Source of the DNA: a bacterium
GTDB taxonomy: Bacteria; UBA10199; 2-02-FULL-44-16; JAAZCA01
Assembly: GCA_041648665.1 (NCBI GenBank)
Contig: JBAZOP010000042.1
Span: forward strand, 1-25,901
DNA length: 25,901 nt
Direction of reading: 5' to 3'
A model generated the notes under the pieces. That model was not told the DNA's origin. It made no database searches and was given only the letters and a program-made list of their open reading frames with translations. This document shows, piece after piece, positions 1 through 8,218 of this stretch. The translations under genes were made by a program, and so were the position numbers. The first letter of the stretch is position 1, and each line of letters opens with the position of its first letter.

Positions 1-1
1 A

Positions 2-373
2 TCCAGCGCCAAGCCGCAGCCAGCAGCGGAAAAGTACGAGAAGCCGGCACCCGTGGCGGTCCCGCCGCCCCAGACATTGCCAGCAGACGAGGGCGCGGGC
101 AACGAGGAAGCCGAGCCAGCGAAGGCGGGGAAGGCATTCGCGGCGGGCATTGTCGTGCCGATTGACGAGTACCTGGACGAGGCGCGGGAGTGGGAGTTGA
201 CGCCGCAGTGGATGCAAGACGGCGTACAGCGTTACGCCAAGTCGCTGCGAGAGCTAGACGAGGCTTTCCGCTGGCAGTCGTATAACGCGATCCTGTCCAT
301 CTCAGATGACGCCTGGCGAGCGGCCAGCGAAGGCAAGGCGCTAGACGCGCCGGAGCCAGAAGAGCGCAAATGA
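2..373 (+). CDS. Probable portal protein, C-terminal end (partial)
   Basis: The frame is open from the left edge, so the true start lies outside the window. A GTG at 53 is available but reading continues upstream of it. What remains is an Ala/Pro/Glu-rich linker followed by a charged helical tail (DEYLDEAREWELTPQWM...). No catalytic or binding motif is visible. The portal call rests on position: it precedes a minor head protein, prohead protease and capsid gene, where siphoviruses place the portal, and portals often end in a charged, low-complexity tail. The stop overlaps the next start (ATGA at 370-373), so the two are probably translationally coupled. It could instead be a separate small head protein. 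Confidence 0.45.
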   Translation, partial: SSAKPQPAAEKYEKPAPVAVPPPQTLPADEGAGNEEAEPAKAGKAFAAGIVVPIDEYLDEAREWELTPQWMQDGVQRYAKSLRELDEAFRWQSYNAILSISDDAWRAASEGKALDAPEPEERK

Positions 374-1080
374 GCGAGCCAATAAGCGCGTCGGGACACG
401 CGCACGAGGTCAAGTCGCTGGACTGGCAATCTCTAGTGGACAGCATGACCGATGTGCAGAGGCTCGTCCATCTGGCGGCGCGGCATACCGAGGACCACGT
501 GCGAGTGCGGCGCGAAACGATGATCCGCGCAACGCGGGATGTTTACGGCGAGGCGATCCGGCAAGAGGTGATACATATCGGCTGCCCCGACCCTGGGCGG
601 GTGTATCTGCGAGAGGGGGCGGAATTGCGCCGGATGGCCGAGCATATAAACGAGGTCGCCAGTGGCATTGAGAACACCTACAACTATGACCTAGCGCGGG
701 CCATATTGCAGATCGGCGCGGAGACGCCCACGGCTAACAGGTGGGTATATGCATACCGCCTGAACGGGTGGGAAGCGGAGCGCATGGCGGCCAAGGAGCC
801 ATTTATCGCGGAGACCGAGTACGGCTGGACGGTCAACGCGGCAAAAGAGGCGTTCTGGGCGAACAACGCGCAGATACGGGCGGCGGCGGAGGTTGTGCCC
901 TATCCGACCGTGTGCCCCATTTGCGCCGAGTATGTGGCGGGGAACCCGTATCCCAGCATGGAGGCGCTGTACAGGCGGTGCTCGCTCCCTGCGCACCCTA
1001 GATGCCCGCATCACGGCTCGCCACTACTGGATAGACGGCTAACGCGGGACGAATGCCGCGATTTGTGGATTGGAGGCTAG
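370..1080 (+). CDS. Minor head protein, Mu gpF / SPP1 gp7-like
   Basis: 236 aa starting at an ATGA overlap with the preceding gene. The first ~170 residues are mostly helical. The C-terminus holds a Cys/His cluster: CPIC at 182-185, then C204, H209, C212 and HH at 214-215 (PAHPRCPHHG). Minor head proteins of the Mu gpF/SPP1 gp7 group end in a similar pattern, a CPxC pair followed by a PxHPxC stretch, and sit between portal and protease. They occur in a few copies inside the procapsid near the portal and are thought to act in morphogenesis or DNA ejection. Family assignment is by motif and position; the N-terminal half is not recognisable alone. Confidence 0.65.
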   Translation: MSEPISASGHAHEVKSLDWQSLVDSMTDVQRLVHLAARHTEDHVRVRRETMIRATRDVYGEAIRQEVIHIGCPDPGRVYLREGAELRRMAEHINEVASGIENTYNYDLARAILQIGAETPTANRWVYAYRLNGWEAERMAAKEPFIAETEYGWTVNAAKEAFWANNAQIRAAAEVVPYPTVCPICAEYVAGNPYPSMEALYRRCSLPAHPRCPHHGSPLLDRRLTRDECRDLWIGG

Positions 1081-1083
1081 ACG

Positions 1084-1713
1084 ATGGACCTGGAATACAA
1101 GACGTTTCCCTTTGAGGTCAAGGAATTGACGGACCTGGGCGTTTTCGAGGGTTACGCCAGCACGTTTGGCAACGTGGATTCCGGCGGCGATGTGGTGGAG
1201 CGCGGCGCGTTTGGCAAGACGCTCAAGGAGCGCGGCGACAAGATCAGGGTATGCCATCAACACGACTGGCGGGATGTCATCGGCAAGCCCATCGAGCTAC
1301 GTGAGGACGACCGGGGCCTGTACGTCAAGGCGCAGTTGGTGCTGGATGTGCAACGGGCGAGAGAGGATTATGCGCTCATGAAAGCGGGGGCCTTGACGGA
1401 CCTGTCCATCGGCTACGAGGCGGTCAAGGCGGACTACGCCGAAACGGACGCGGGGCGGGTGCGCCGCCTGAAGGAAGTGAAACTTTACGAAATCTCGCCG
1501 GTGACGGTGGCCATGAACGAGGCCGCGACGATCACGGGCGTGAAAGAGGCGGAGGCGACTCCGCCCATAGACGAGCCAGCGACGGACGATGCGCCGGACC
1601 TGGATGCGGCAGCCGAGCCGGATGACAGCCCACTCACTGACGCGCCGGAAACCACCATCGAGCCGAGCGCCAAGCTCGCGTTGTATCAGCTCATACGCAA
1701 ATACGGAGGTTAG
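1084..1713 (+). CDS. HK97-family prohead protease
   Basis: 209 aa, preceded by a GGAGG ribosome site about 7 nt from the ATG. It has the U35/S78 prohead protease pattern: FEGYASTFGNVDSGGDVVERGAF at the N-terminus, the His motif VCHQHDW (H60 the likely catalytic His), TDLSIGY with the likely nucleophile S108, and YEISPVTVAMN around 135-145. Such proteases cut the scaffold (delta) region from the capsid precursor during maturation and then digest themselves. From residue ~155 the tail is acidic and Pro/Ala-rich (TPPIDEPATDDAPDLDAAAEPDD), probably disordered and possibly itself a scaffold-like segment. The capsid gene follows 5 bp later, the expected partner. Confidence 0.93.
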   Translation: MDLEYKTFPFEVKELTDLGVFEGYASTFGNVDSGGDVVERGAFGKTLKERGDKIRVCHQHDWRDVIGKPIELREDDRGLYVKAQLVLDVQRAREDYALMKAGALTDLSIGYEAVKADYAETDAGRVRRLKEVKLYEISPVTVAMNEAATITGVKEAEATPPIDEPATDDAPDLDAAAEPDDSPLTDAPETTIEPSAKLALYQLIRKYGG

Positions 1714-1718
1714 ATGAC

Positions 1719-2987
1719 ATGAACGTTATCGAGATGCGGACGAAAGTGTCCGAACTGCTGGCGCGATGCACCGCGCTCGCGGAAGCGGACGAATTGACCG
1801 AATCGCAGAAGGGCGAGTTTGACGCCAAGCTCGCAGAAGCGCAGGCGATGGACAAAGAGATCGCCAAGCGCGAGGAGCTGGAGGCGCTGCAAAAGGCATA
1901 CGCCCAGGGCGACGGCCAGAAGCACGCCGTGAAAGCGGAGCCTGACCAGATGTTCGGCTTCAAGGACATGGGCGACTTTTTGCAGGCCGTGGCTCGCAGT
2001 TCGGGCCCTGGCGCGATTGACAAGCGCCTGGCCGAGATCAAGGCCAGCGGGCTTAACGAGGCGACGCCTTCTGAGGGCGGGTTCCTCGTGGCCCCTGGGC
2101 TGGCGGGCGGGCTGCTGCGCCGGGTGTACGAGACCGGGCAGATCACGCGCATGGTATCCCCGCTGCCCCTGACCAGCGGCAATAGCGTGGAAATCCAGTA
2201 TCTGGCGGAAACCAGCCGGGCGACCGGCTCCCGCTGGGGTGGCATCCAGACCTACTGGGTGGCTGAGGGCGTGTCTCCCACGGCGAGCAAACCGGCCATC
2301 GGCAAGGCCAAGCTGCAGCTCAACAAACTGTCCGCCGCGATGTACGCGACGGAAGAGGTGCTAGAGGATGCGCCGCTGCTGACCGCGCTGGTCAACGAGG
2401 TTTTTCCGCTAGAGTTCGCCTTCGCCATCGAAGACGCCTTTGTGAACGGGACGGGTGCGGGGCAGCCGATGGGCGTGCTCAACGCAGCCTGCAAGGTGAG
2501 CGTGACCAAAGAGACCGGACAGGCTGCGGACACCGTGGTCTTCCAGAACATCCTCAAGATGTGGTCGCGGTTGTGGGCGCGCTCTCGCACCAGCGCCGTC
2601 TGGCTGATCGCGCAGGACGTGGAACCGCAGTTGTACGGCATGAGCATGGCCGTGGGCACGGGCGGCGTCCCGGTGTACCTGCCTGCGGGCGGCGTGTCCG
2701 GCTCGCCGTACGCCACGCTGTTTGGGCGGCCTGTCATTCCCCATGAGTCATGCGACAAGTTGGGCGATGAGGGCGACATTATCCTGGCCGATTGGGGCGA
2801 GTACGGCGTGATCGACAAGGGCGGCCTGAATAGCGCGGTTAGCCTGCACGTCAAGTTCCTCGAAGACGAGCAGACCTTCCGCTGGACCTATCGCGTGGAC
2901 GGCCAGCCCAAGTGGGCTAGCGCTTTGACGCCCAAGAACGGCAGCGGGCTTACCCAATCGCCGTTTGTGACCCTGGGCGCTCGGTAA
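1719..2987 (+). CDS. HK97-fold major capsid protein
   Basis: 422 aa. Residues 1-65 form a charged coiled-coil-like helix (delta/scaffold domain) rich in Glu, Lys and Ala. The mature shell domain starts around ATPSEGGFLVAPGL (115-128), a signature of HK97-fold capsids, and continues with VYETGQITRMV, the NGTGAGQPMGVLN loop and a C-terminal FRWTYRVDGQPKWASAL stretch. Hundreds of copies form the icosahedral head; the upstream protease presumably removes the N-terminal domain, with cleavage likely near residues 70-110 (inferred). A GGAGG site lies 8 nt before the chosen ATG; another ATG 6 nt upstream leads only into a stop. Whether subunits crosslink as in HK97 cannot be told from sequence. Confidence 0.95.
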   Translation: MNVIEMRTKVSELLARCTALAEADELTESQKGEFDAKLAEAQAMDKEIAKREELEALQKAYAQGDGQKHAVKAEPDQMFGFKDMGDFLQAVARSSGPGAIDKRLAEIKASGLNEATPSEGGFLVAPGLAGGLLRRVYETGQITRMVSPLPLTSGNSVEIQYLAETSRATGSRWGGIQTYWVAEGVSPTASKPAIGKAKLQLNKLSAAMYATEEVLEDAPLLTALVNEVFPLEFAFAIEDAFVNGTGAGQPMGVLNAACKVSVTKETGQAADTVVFQNILKMWSRLWARSRTSAVWLIAQDVEPQLYGMSMAVGTGGVPVYLPAGGVSGSPYATLFGRPVIPHESCDKLGDEGDIILADWGEYGVIDKGGLNSAVSLHVKFLEDEQTFRWTYRVDGQPKWASALTPKNGSGLTQSPFVTLGAR

Positions 2988-3012
2988 GCCTGAAAGAAAG
3001 GAGAACCCTGAC

Positions 3013-3483
3013 ATGAAACTTGTTGAGACGGCTAAAATCATTGGGGTGAACAACCCGGCGGATATGTCTAGCACGGCGATGACGGCCAAATATGTTAGCC
3101 TGAAAAACTACGACCACCTGACTATCATCATCCACACCGGCGCGTGGGCGGCTGGCACGGCTGCGGTTACGCTGTTGCAGGCGACCAACGTGTCCGCGGG
3201 CAGCGCCACCGGGCTGGGCATGGATTATATGTGGACTGGCACGGTGGCCAGCGGCCTTTTGACCAAGACCGCCGTGACCTCGGACACGTTCAACCTGTCG
3301 GTGGCTAACAGCCTATATGTCATCGAGATCGACGCGGATGAGCTGGACGTGGATAACGGATTCGACTGCGTTACCCTGGCGGTGGCCAGCCCTGGCGCGA
3401 ACTCGGACTTTTACAACGTGGATTACATCCTGACCGAGCCGCGATACGCGCAGGCGACGCCTCCGAGCGCGATCACTGACTAA
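3013..3483 (+). CDS. Small virion protein, probable head decoration protein
   Basis: 156 aa behind an AAAGGAG ribosome site. The sequence is beta-rich with alternating hydrophobic residues (DHLTIIIHTGAWAAGTAAVTLLQATNVS..., SLYVIEIDADELD) and no signal peptide or membrane segment. Only one cysteine is present. Position directly after the major capsid gene is typical of decoration or head-stabilising proteins, and beta-sandwich character fits. No named family is recognised with confidence. It is followed by an 83-bp gap containing a hairpin, suggesting its mRNA end may be processed or stabilised separately from downstream genes. Confidence 0.6.
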   Translation: MKLVETAKIIGVNNPADMSSTAMTAKYVSLKNYDHLTIIIHTGAWAAGTAAVTLLQATNVSAGSATGLGMDYMWTGTVASGLLTKTAVTSDTFNLSVANSLYVIEIDADELDVDNGFDCVTLAVASPGANSDFYNVDYILTEPRYAQATPPSAITD

Positions 3484-3498
3484 CGACTAGCGAGAACG

Positions 3499-3523
3499 GG
3501 GGAGCGGTGAGAATCCGCTCCCC
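3499..3523 (+). other. Intergenic RNA hairpin downstream of capsid genes
   Basis: GGGGAGCGG at 3499-3507 pairs perfectly with CCGCTCCCC at 3515-3523 across a 7-nt loop, giving a 9-bp stem. No T tract follows, so it is not a standard intrinsic terminator. It sits in the 83-bp gap between the small virion protein and the beta-helix protein; the rest of the gap (3524-3566) holds only the next gene's ribosome site (ATAGGAG). Possible roles are mRNA 3'-end protection, processing or partial termination. Similar hairpins occur at 5161 and 20311. Confidence 0.7.
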
Positions 3524-3566
3524 ACACCTAACAAGGGTAGATAACCCCGGATAGGAGAAAACGGAA

Positions 3567-5138
3567 ATGGCGACTAACAGAACGGCTCTATTCAGCAGGG
3601 TGCAGCCTGGCGGCGTGTTCACCGTGGAGAACGTGCCAGAACACCCCGGCGCGATCTGGTTCGTCGGCTCGGAAGTGACCGCCGCGTCGGATAGCGACGG
3701 CTACGGCAAAAGCCCGGACATGCCCTTCGCTACCCTGGACTACGCCATCGCCTACTGCGAGAGCGATGAGGGCGATGTGATCTACGTCCTGCCTGGGCAT
3801 AGCGAGGCGCTGACCGAGCAGATCAGCGTGGACGTGTCCGGCATCAAGATCATCGGCCTGGGCGACGGCGACAACCGGCCCCAGTTCACCGGCGGCGCGA
3901 ATAGCTTGGACTGCATCGATGTGAGCGCCGATAACGTGGTCATCGAAAACCTGTACTTCAATGAGGCCACGGTCAGCGCGAACACCTCCAACATCAACAT
4001 AGACGCGGCTCATTGCACCGTGCGCCGGGTACACATGGACATGGGCGCTAACGACCGCGACGGTTTCACCGTAACAGCGGACGGCGAGCGGCCCACCATC
4101 GAGGACTGCTCAGTCGTAGTGACCGCCGACGGGCCTGATACCTGGGTGACGTTCGAGGGCGTGATTGACCGGCCCATCATTCGGCGCAACTACATCATCG
4201 CCTCGGACGGGACCGATGCCTTCGATGACGGCGTGTTAGACTTTGGCGGGTTGGCGATCACCAACCCCGTGGTCGAGGACAACATGTTCGACGGCGCGGA
4301 TGTGGCCGTGGCCTGCATTGACGATGTGGGCGCGGTGGTGGGCGATTGCTTCGGCGTCAACCGCTATGCTGGTTCGGCCACCAACGGCGACACTGTGACC
4401 AACGCGACGGCCACCATCGGCGCGGGCGGTATCGCGGCGGCCACGTTTGCAGCCTCTGCTATCGAGGCGGCTGCTTTCGCCGCCGACGCGCTTCAGGCCA
4501 TGCAGGACGAGGCCGAGGACGCGCTGGAAGGCGAGAACCTGGACCACCTGGCGAAAACCGCCACGGCGGGCGCGGACATGACCACCGAGATCACGGACGG
4601 GTCTATCCTGAGCCGCATCCTGTCTAAAACGGCGGACACCTCCGATTATGATGCCGCCACCGACTCGCTGGAGGCGCTTGCCGATACCCAGGTGGCGATG
4701 GAGTTGTGTTGCGAAAAGAGCGACGGCGCGGTGTTGCTGGGCGATGATGCGCTGTTCGTTATCGCAGGCGGGCCGATCCACATCCTGGAGATTGCTGGCA
4801 TTGTGACCACTACGATCGGCGGTGGCGCAACCAATGTCAAGTTGCAATTGGACACGACCGAGCCAGCGGCGACGGTAGAGATGAATGCCGGGGCAGTGGA
4901 CATTGACTCGGACGCGGCTGGGACCAGCTACCGATCCATTAACACCTCTGGCGTTTTCACGCCGGTCACAGCGGGGTTTGTCCTGATGGCCAACTCGTTT
5001 GCCACCAACCCCACGGAGTATTTCGCCCCGGCGGGGACCATCATGTTCAACTCGGACGCGGCCAGGGATGGCGTGATCAAATGGTATCTGCGCTACAAGC
5101 CTCTCAGCCCGAATAGCGTAGTGACGGCAGCGGCATAA
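3567..5138 (+). CDS. Beta-helix virion protein, head-proximal
   Basis: 523 aa in three parts. Residues ~50-270 look like a right-handed parallel beta-helix of pectin-lyase type: SPDMPFATLDYAIAYCES followed by DVIYVLPGHSE, then repeated rungs (IKIIGLGDG, NVVIENLYF, CTVRRVHM, PTIEDCSV, PIIRRNYI, PVVEDNMF). Residues ~285-345 are an Ala-rich helical linker (AAATFAASAIEAAAFAADALQAMQDEAEDAL). Residues ~375-523 are beta-rich, with low-complexity TTIGGGATNVKLQLDTTEP. No signal peptide or membrane segment. Location between capsid and connector genes suggests a head-attached fibre or decoration protein rather than a tail spike; the helix could bind surface glycans. Enzymatic activity cannot be claimed: no catalytic set is evident. 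Confidence 0.7.
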   Translation: MATNRTALFSRVQPGGVFTVENVPEHPGAIWFVGSEVTAASDSDGYGKSPDMPFATLDYAIAYCESDEGDVIYVLPGHSEALTEQISVDVSGIKIIGLGDGDNRPQFTGGANSLDCIDVSADNVVIENLYFNEATVSANTSNINIDAAHCTVRRVHMDMGANDRDGFTVTADGERPTIEDCSVVVTADGPDTWVTFEGVIDRPIIRRNYIIASDGTDAFDDGVLDFGGLAITNPVVEDNMFDGADVAVACIDDVGAVVGDCFGVNRYAGSATNGDTVTNATATIGAGGIAAATFAASAIEAAAFAADALQAMQDEAEDALEGENLDHLAKTATAGADMTTEITDGSILSRILSKTADTSDYDAATDSLEALADTQVAMELCCEKSDGAVLLGDDALFVIAGGPIHILEIAGIVTTTIGGGATNVKLQLDTTEPAATVEMNAGAVDIDSDAAGTSYRSINTSGVFTPVTAGFVLMANSFATNPTEYFAPAGTIMFNSDAARDGVIKWYLRYKPLSPNSVVTAAA

Positions 5139-5160
5139 CGGACGGCAACCAACACAGCGG

Positions 5161-5188
5161 GGGGAGGGCGGGACGGCCTGCCCTCCCC
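5161..5188 (+). other. Intergenic RNA hairpin
   Basis: GGGGAGGGC at 5161-5169 pairs with GCCCTCCCC at 5180-5188. The stem extends inward by one G-U and two G-C pairs to an ACGG tetraloop at 5173-5176, about 12 bp in all. There is no T tract. It fills most of the 63-bp gap between the beta-helix protein and the next structural gene, ending 13 nt before that gene's ATG, so it could also influence access to the weak ribosome site AGGGGG at 5191. Confidence 0.7.
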
Positions 5189-5201
5189 ATAGGGGGCAAC
5201 T

Positions 5202-5570
5202 ATGGCAGGAACGGTAACGACGACCGAGGAGACCTACGGCACGGTCAAAAAGGTGCTGTTTGATTGGCTGTCCAGCGCGGGCGGGGCAGCAGACGCCACC
5301 ACGACGGAGAGCTATAGCGGCGTGTTGGAGCGGGCCGTGTTTGTGCCGGACGCTGGTGGGACAAAGCCGGATAACCTGTACGACGTGGTAGTGAAGGACG
5401 AAGACGGCTACGACGTGCTGGTGGGCCTGGGTGTGGACCTGAGCAACGCTGCCGCCGTATCGAAATCCCACGCCGACGGCCTGGGCGCGGTAGCAAACGA
5501 CAAATTGACCCTGGGCGTATCCGGCGCGAACGCGGCTAAGGGCGGCGTCGTGATCCTGTACCTGAGGTGA
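5202..5570 (+). CDS. Small structural protein of unknown function
   Basis: 122 aa, starting MAGTVTTTEETYGTVKKVLFDWLSSAGGAADATT. It appears beta-rich with Gly/Ala/Asp turns (DNLYDVVVKDEDGYDVLVGLGVDLSN, AKGGVVILYLR) and no Cys, signal peptide or membrane segment. The style, short strands and small residues, matches phage virion proteins. It lies between the beta-helix protein and the head-tail connector, so a capsid-decoration or head-vertex role is likely, but the family is not recognised. The ribosome site is weak (AGGGGG 6 nt before the ATG) and lies directly after a hairpin, so translation may depend on that structure. Confidence 0.6.
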   Translation: MAGTVTTTEETYGTVKKVLFDWLSSAGGAADATTTESYSGVLERAVFVPDAGGTKPDNLYDVVVKDEDGYDVLVGLGVDLSNAAAVSKSHADGLGAVANDKLTLGVSGANAAKGGVVILYLR

Positions 5571-5625
5571 GCGATGCAACGGGGGCCTATCGAAGACAAG
5601 GCTATCTGGCCGGGGGAGGACAAGC

Positions 5626-6240
5626 GTGGCGCGATACGCAGACGCAGAGGACCTAAGGGCGCAGGTAGACGTATCCCGAACGGTACACGACCAGGTGCTG
5701 ACCGGCCTGCTGGAGGCGGCCAGCCGAGCCGTGGACGGCGTGTGCAATCGCCCTGACGGGTTCCTGGCGCTGACCACAGCCACAGAGCGGACGTATGCCG
5801 GCGGGGGCCTGCCCTACCTGAACATCGGTGAGTGCGTGGAAATCACCGCCGTAGCCGATCCCGATGATGAAGAGATAGACGACGGCGACTATTACGCCTA
5901 TCACGGCTCCTACGAGTTCCCGGTGTTCTCTGCGCCTTACACGGCGATCATGCTGGCCTCGGACGAGACGCTGGAGACCTATGGCACGTTCACTGCCTCG
6001 CGGACGCCGAACTATACGGTAACGGCGCGGTGGGGCTACGCGGACGAGATTCCCGCGCTAGTGAAGCAAGCGACGATCACCATAGCGGCGCGGTGGTGGA
6101 TGCGGGGGCGCAGCGCGTGGTCGGATGCCGTCATGCCTGAGGGCGGCGGGGCGACGCTGGTTTATCGCCAGGTGGTGGACCCTGACGTGGTGCTCATGCT
6201 ATCGAATGGCCGATTGATTCGGGCAGTGGGGTCGGTATGA
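5626..6240 (+). CDS. Head-tail connector (adaptor) protein, HK97 gp6-like
   Basis: 204 aa from a GTG start chosen because GGGGGAGG lies 6 nt upstream and the protein begins MARYADAEDLRAQV, typical of the family. Residues 1-45 are two helices (DVSRTVHDQVLTGLLEAASRAVDGVC), followed by beta strands, then a helix at ~145-160 (ALVKQATITIAARWWMRG). This helix-beta-helix plan fits connector proteins that form a ring under the portal and join head to tail. It is followed by a 4-bp overlap with the gp10-like gene, the standard order. Family call is from layout and the N-terminal YADAEDL...ASRAVD pattern. Confidence 0.75.
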   Translation: MARYADAEDLRAQVDVSRTVHDQVLTGLLEAASRAVDGVCNRPDGFLALTTATERTYAGGGLPYLNIGECVEITAVADPDDEEIDDGDYYAYHGSYEFPVFSAPYTAIMLASDETLETYGTFTASRTPNYTVTARWGYADEIPALVKQATITIAARWWMRGRSAWSDAVMPEGGGATLVYRQVVDPDVVLMLSNGRLIRAVGSV

Positions 6241-6815
6241 GTTCCATCCAGTTTGTGCTAGACAATGCGGAGGTGATGGACTGGCTCAAAAAGGGGCCAA
6301 AGGCCATGTCCGCATATCTGGCCGAGATCAGCCGCCGGCTGGCTCGACAAGCGCTGGTCCTGTTTGATCGCACGGTAGATACCTGGGATCACAAGCCCGG
6401 CTTTACGGCGTCGGTAACATTGCGGTCGGGGTATACCGTAATGGAGGCGGGGACGGATGACCCTATTTATGCGCTCGTGGATCAGGGCACGAAACCGCAC
6501 GAGATACGACCGCGTGGGCCAGGTTATCCGTTAGCGTTTCGAGCGGGCTATACCGCCAAAACTACGCCCGGCGAGTTGCGAAGCATAAGGGGTGGTAGTT
6601 CTGGCCCGACGCGCTTTGCGATGCGCGTGTGGCATCCTGGGACCGCGCCGAGGCGCTTTACAGACGCAATCGGGAAAGAGCTGGACAAGGCCATCGCAAA
6701 GACTGTGAATGACGTGTCCTTTGAGGCGGCCTGGGGCGGCGGGCTAGCTGCGCCCCAAAAGGAAACCTTTGAGGTGAAGCGGCCAAGCTCGGCGGGAAGG
6801 CGGCGACGCAGATGA
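6237..6815 (+). CDS. Tail completion / head-closure protein, HK97 gp10-like
   Basis: 192 aa, overlapping the connector gene by 4 bp (ATGA). Recognisable gp10-like features are YALVDQGTKPHEIRP (78-92) and WHPGTAPRRF (132-141), corresponding to the family's 'E/Q-G-T...H.I.P' and 'HPG...PF' motifs. An N-terminal helix (AMSAYLAEISRRLARQALVLFDRTVD) is followed by beta strands. Proteins of this type sit at the neck, joining connector and tail terminator. The C-terminus is basic (KRPSSAGRRRRR), unusual but compatible with contact with DNA or RNA, and overlaps the next start. Confidence 0.75.
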   Translation: MSSIQFVLDNAEVMDWLKKGPKAMSAYLAEISRRLARQALVLFDRTVDTWDHKPGFTASVTLRSGYTVMEAGTDDPIYALVDQGTKPHEIRPRGPGYPLAFRAGYTAKTTPGELRSIRGGSSGPTRFAMRVWHPGTAPRRFTDAIGKELDKAIAKTVNDVSFEAAWGGGLAAPQKETFEVKRPSSAGRRRRR

Positions 6816-7279
6816 GCACAATGGACTGGGATACACTGGCAACCGATGCTGTGCAGGCCGTGTCAGATACATTTGAAGCGGGGCTGGCGGATCTGCGGGT
6901 GCAGGAGCTTAGCGAGCTAAGCGACGGGACGCAGGACATGCCCATGCTGCGCGTGTATTGGATCAGCAACGAGGTTGACCCTTATGGCTCAACGGACAGA
7001 TCGGCCTTCGGTGGCGCGCTGAAACAAGTGGACATGACTATCGAGGCGCGGGTGCTGGTCCGCATCCAGTCAGTGCACGGCGAGGGAGAACTGGACTTAT
7101 GTGCATGGGCGGACGCGATCCAAGACATTCTATTCGATCAGGAGGGTACGCTATTCGGGACAACGGGACGCCCTCGCCTGCGCTCATTCTCATGGCGAGC
7201 GCAGAGGATGAATTGGGAGCTACCAGATAATAGGACGGCGGTAGGTATCCTGGTCACTTTGACGTTTAGGGTTTTCTAG
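6812..7279 (+). CDS. Tail terminator protein
   Basis: 155 aa with an ATGA overlap to the gp10-like gene. It begins with a helix (MDWDTLATDAVQAVSDTFEAGLADLRV), then strands around LRVYWISNEVDP, VDMTIEARVLVRIQS and TAVGILVTLTFRVF. The alpha/beta arrangement, ~150 aa length and position immediately before the tail-tube genes match tail terminator proteins, which cap the growing tail tube as a hexamer and dock it to the neck. No specific short motif defines this family, so position carries much of the call. Confidence 0.65.
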   Translation: MSTMDWDTLATDAVQAVSDTFEAGLADLRVQELSELSDGTQDMPMLRVYWISNEVDPYGSTDRSAFGGALKQVDMTIEARVLVRIQSVHGEGELDLCAWADAIQDILFDQEGTLFGTTGRPRLRSFSWRAQRMNWELPDNRTAVGILVTLTFRVF

Positions 7280-7288
7280 GAGGCATAC

Positions 7289-8206
7289 ATGGCGCAAACG
7301 GTTGTGGCAATGAGCGGGGTGAACGCCCTGGTATATCTGAGCGACGACGGCTCATCCTGGACCAACGTTTCGGGCAGCGCGAACCAGGTGGCGGCCACCG
7401 AGCAGCGCAGGGCATCCGGCGAGGGCTATACATTCGACGGCGATACCGCCATTATCAAGGCAGGCAAACGCGAGCCGTTGGAGTTGACCGTGCGGGCGCT
7501 GTACACCGAAGAGGCCGCCGAGTCATTCGAGGTGGTCAAGACCCTTTTCGAGACGGTCGGCGGCGGGCCTTGCTGGGTGAAGTGGATGCCGTCGGGCACG
7601 GCCACGGCGCGGGCCTATGACTGCGCGTCGGCAGTGGTGACGCGATTCACCTATCCGCCAGCGGACGCGACAGACCCTAACCCGGTGGCGGTAGAGTTCT
7701 CCTTCCGCTGCAAACAGGTGGACGCCTATCATGGCGGGGTGCCATTGTCCGAGTGGCAAGCCCTTAAGGACTTTTATGATGACATGGACGGCGCGAACTG
7801 GGATACCGCCACGAACTGGCTGGATGATGACTACGACGTGACAGACTGGTATGGCGTGACCGTGACCACGGGGCACGTGACGGCGGTGGAACTGTCCAAC
7901 AACGGCCTGGACGGGGCGCTTGACACCTCCTGGGGCGCGAAGTTGCCCTCCCTGGCGACGCTGGATGTAAGCGCCAACACCCTGGGCACAGCCGACGTGG
8001 ATTCCATCGTAACGGCTATCTACACCAACCGGCTCGTATTCTCGGCCCCGGATACGCTGGACATATCCGGTGATAACGATCCCCCGACGGGGACCGTGCA
8101 GGCTCCCAGCCCCTGCCCCGCAGCCAACTGCGGCGAAATGGCCTATGAGCTGGTCAACGACTCGTGTTCGACCGGCCACGAAAAGTGGACGGCGGTAACG
8201 ATATAA
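7289..8206 (+). CDS. Major tail tube protein with C-terminal LRR-like domain
   Basis: 305 aa behind CTAGGAGG. Residues 1-148 are the tail-tube domain, clearly paralogous to the next gene (EQRRASGEGYTFDGDTAIIKAGKREP at 38-63). Residues ~155-262 look like a leucine-rich-repeat unit with an N-terminal cap: ALKDFYDDMDGANWDTATNWL, TDWYGVTV, TGHVTAVELSNNGLDGALDTSW, LPSLATLDVSANTLG, DTLDISGDND. This is the cap-plus-LxxLxLSxNxLxG pattern of LRR proteins. Residues ~263-305 form a short tail with C276, C281 and C293. The tube domain polymerises around the tape measure; the LRR-like part would project from the tail surface and could bind glycans or proteins (inferred). Confidence 0.8.
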   Translation: MAQTVVAMSGVNALVYLSDDGSSWTNVSGSANQVAATEQRRASGEGYTFDGDTAIIKAGKREPLELTVRALYTEEAAESFEVVKTLFETVGGGPCWVKWMPSGTATARAYDCASAVVTRFTYPPADATDPNPVAVEFSFRCKQVDAYHGGVPLSEWQALKDFYDDMDGANWDTATNWLDDDYDVTDWYGVTVTTGHVTAVELSNNGLDGALDTSWGAKLPSLATLDVSANTLGTADVDSIVTAIYTNRLVFSAPDTLDISGDNDPPTGTVQAPSPCPAANCGEMAYELVNDSCSTGHEKWTAVTI

Positions 8207-8218
8207 CAGGAGGTTAGA

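Noticed and set aside
5574..5756. A 60-codon frame starting MQRGPIEDKAIW
   Set aside because: It overlaps the connector gene's coding region, has an Arg-rich shadow composition, and the GGGGGAGG site clearly serves the GTG at 5626.
4236..5783. A 515-codon minus-strand open frame
   Set aside because: High GC gives long antisense frames. The peptide is Arg/His/Gly-rich without domains and it crosses three well-supported + strand genes.
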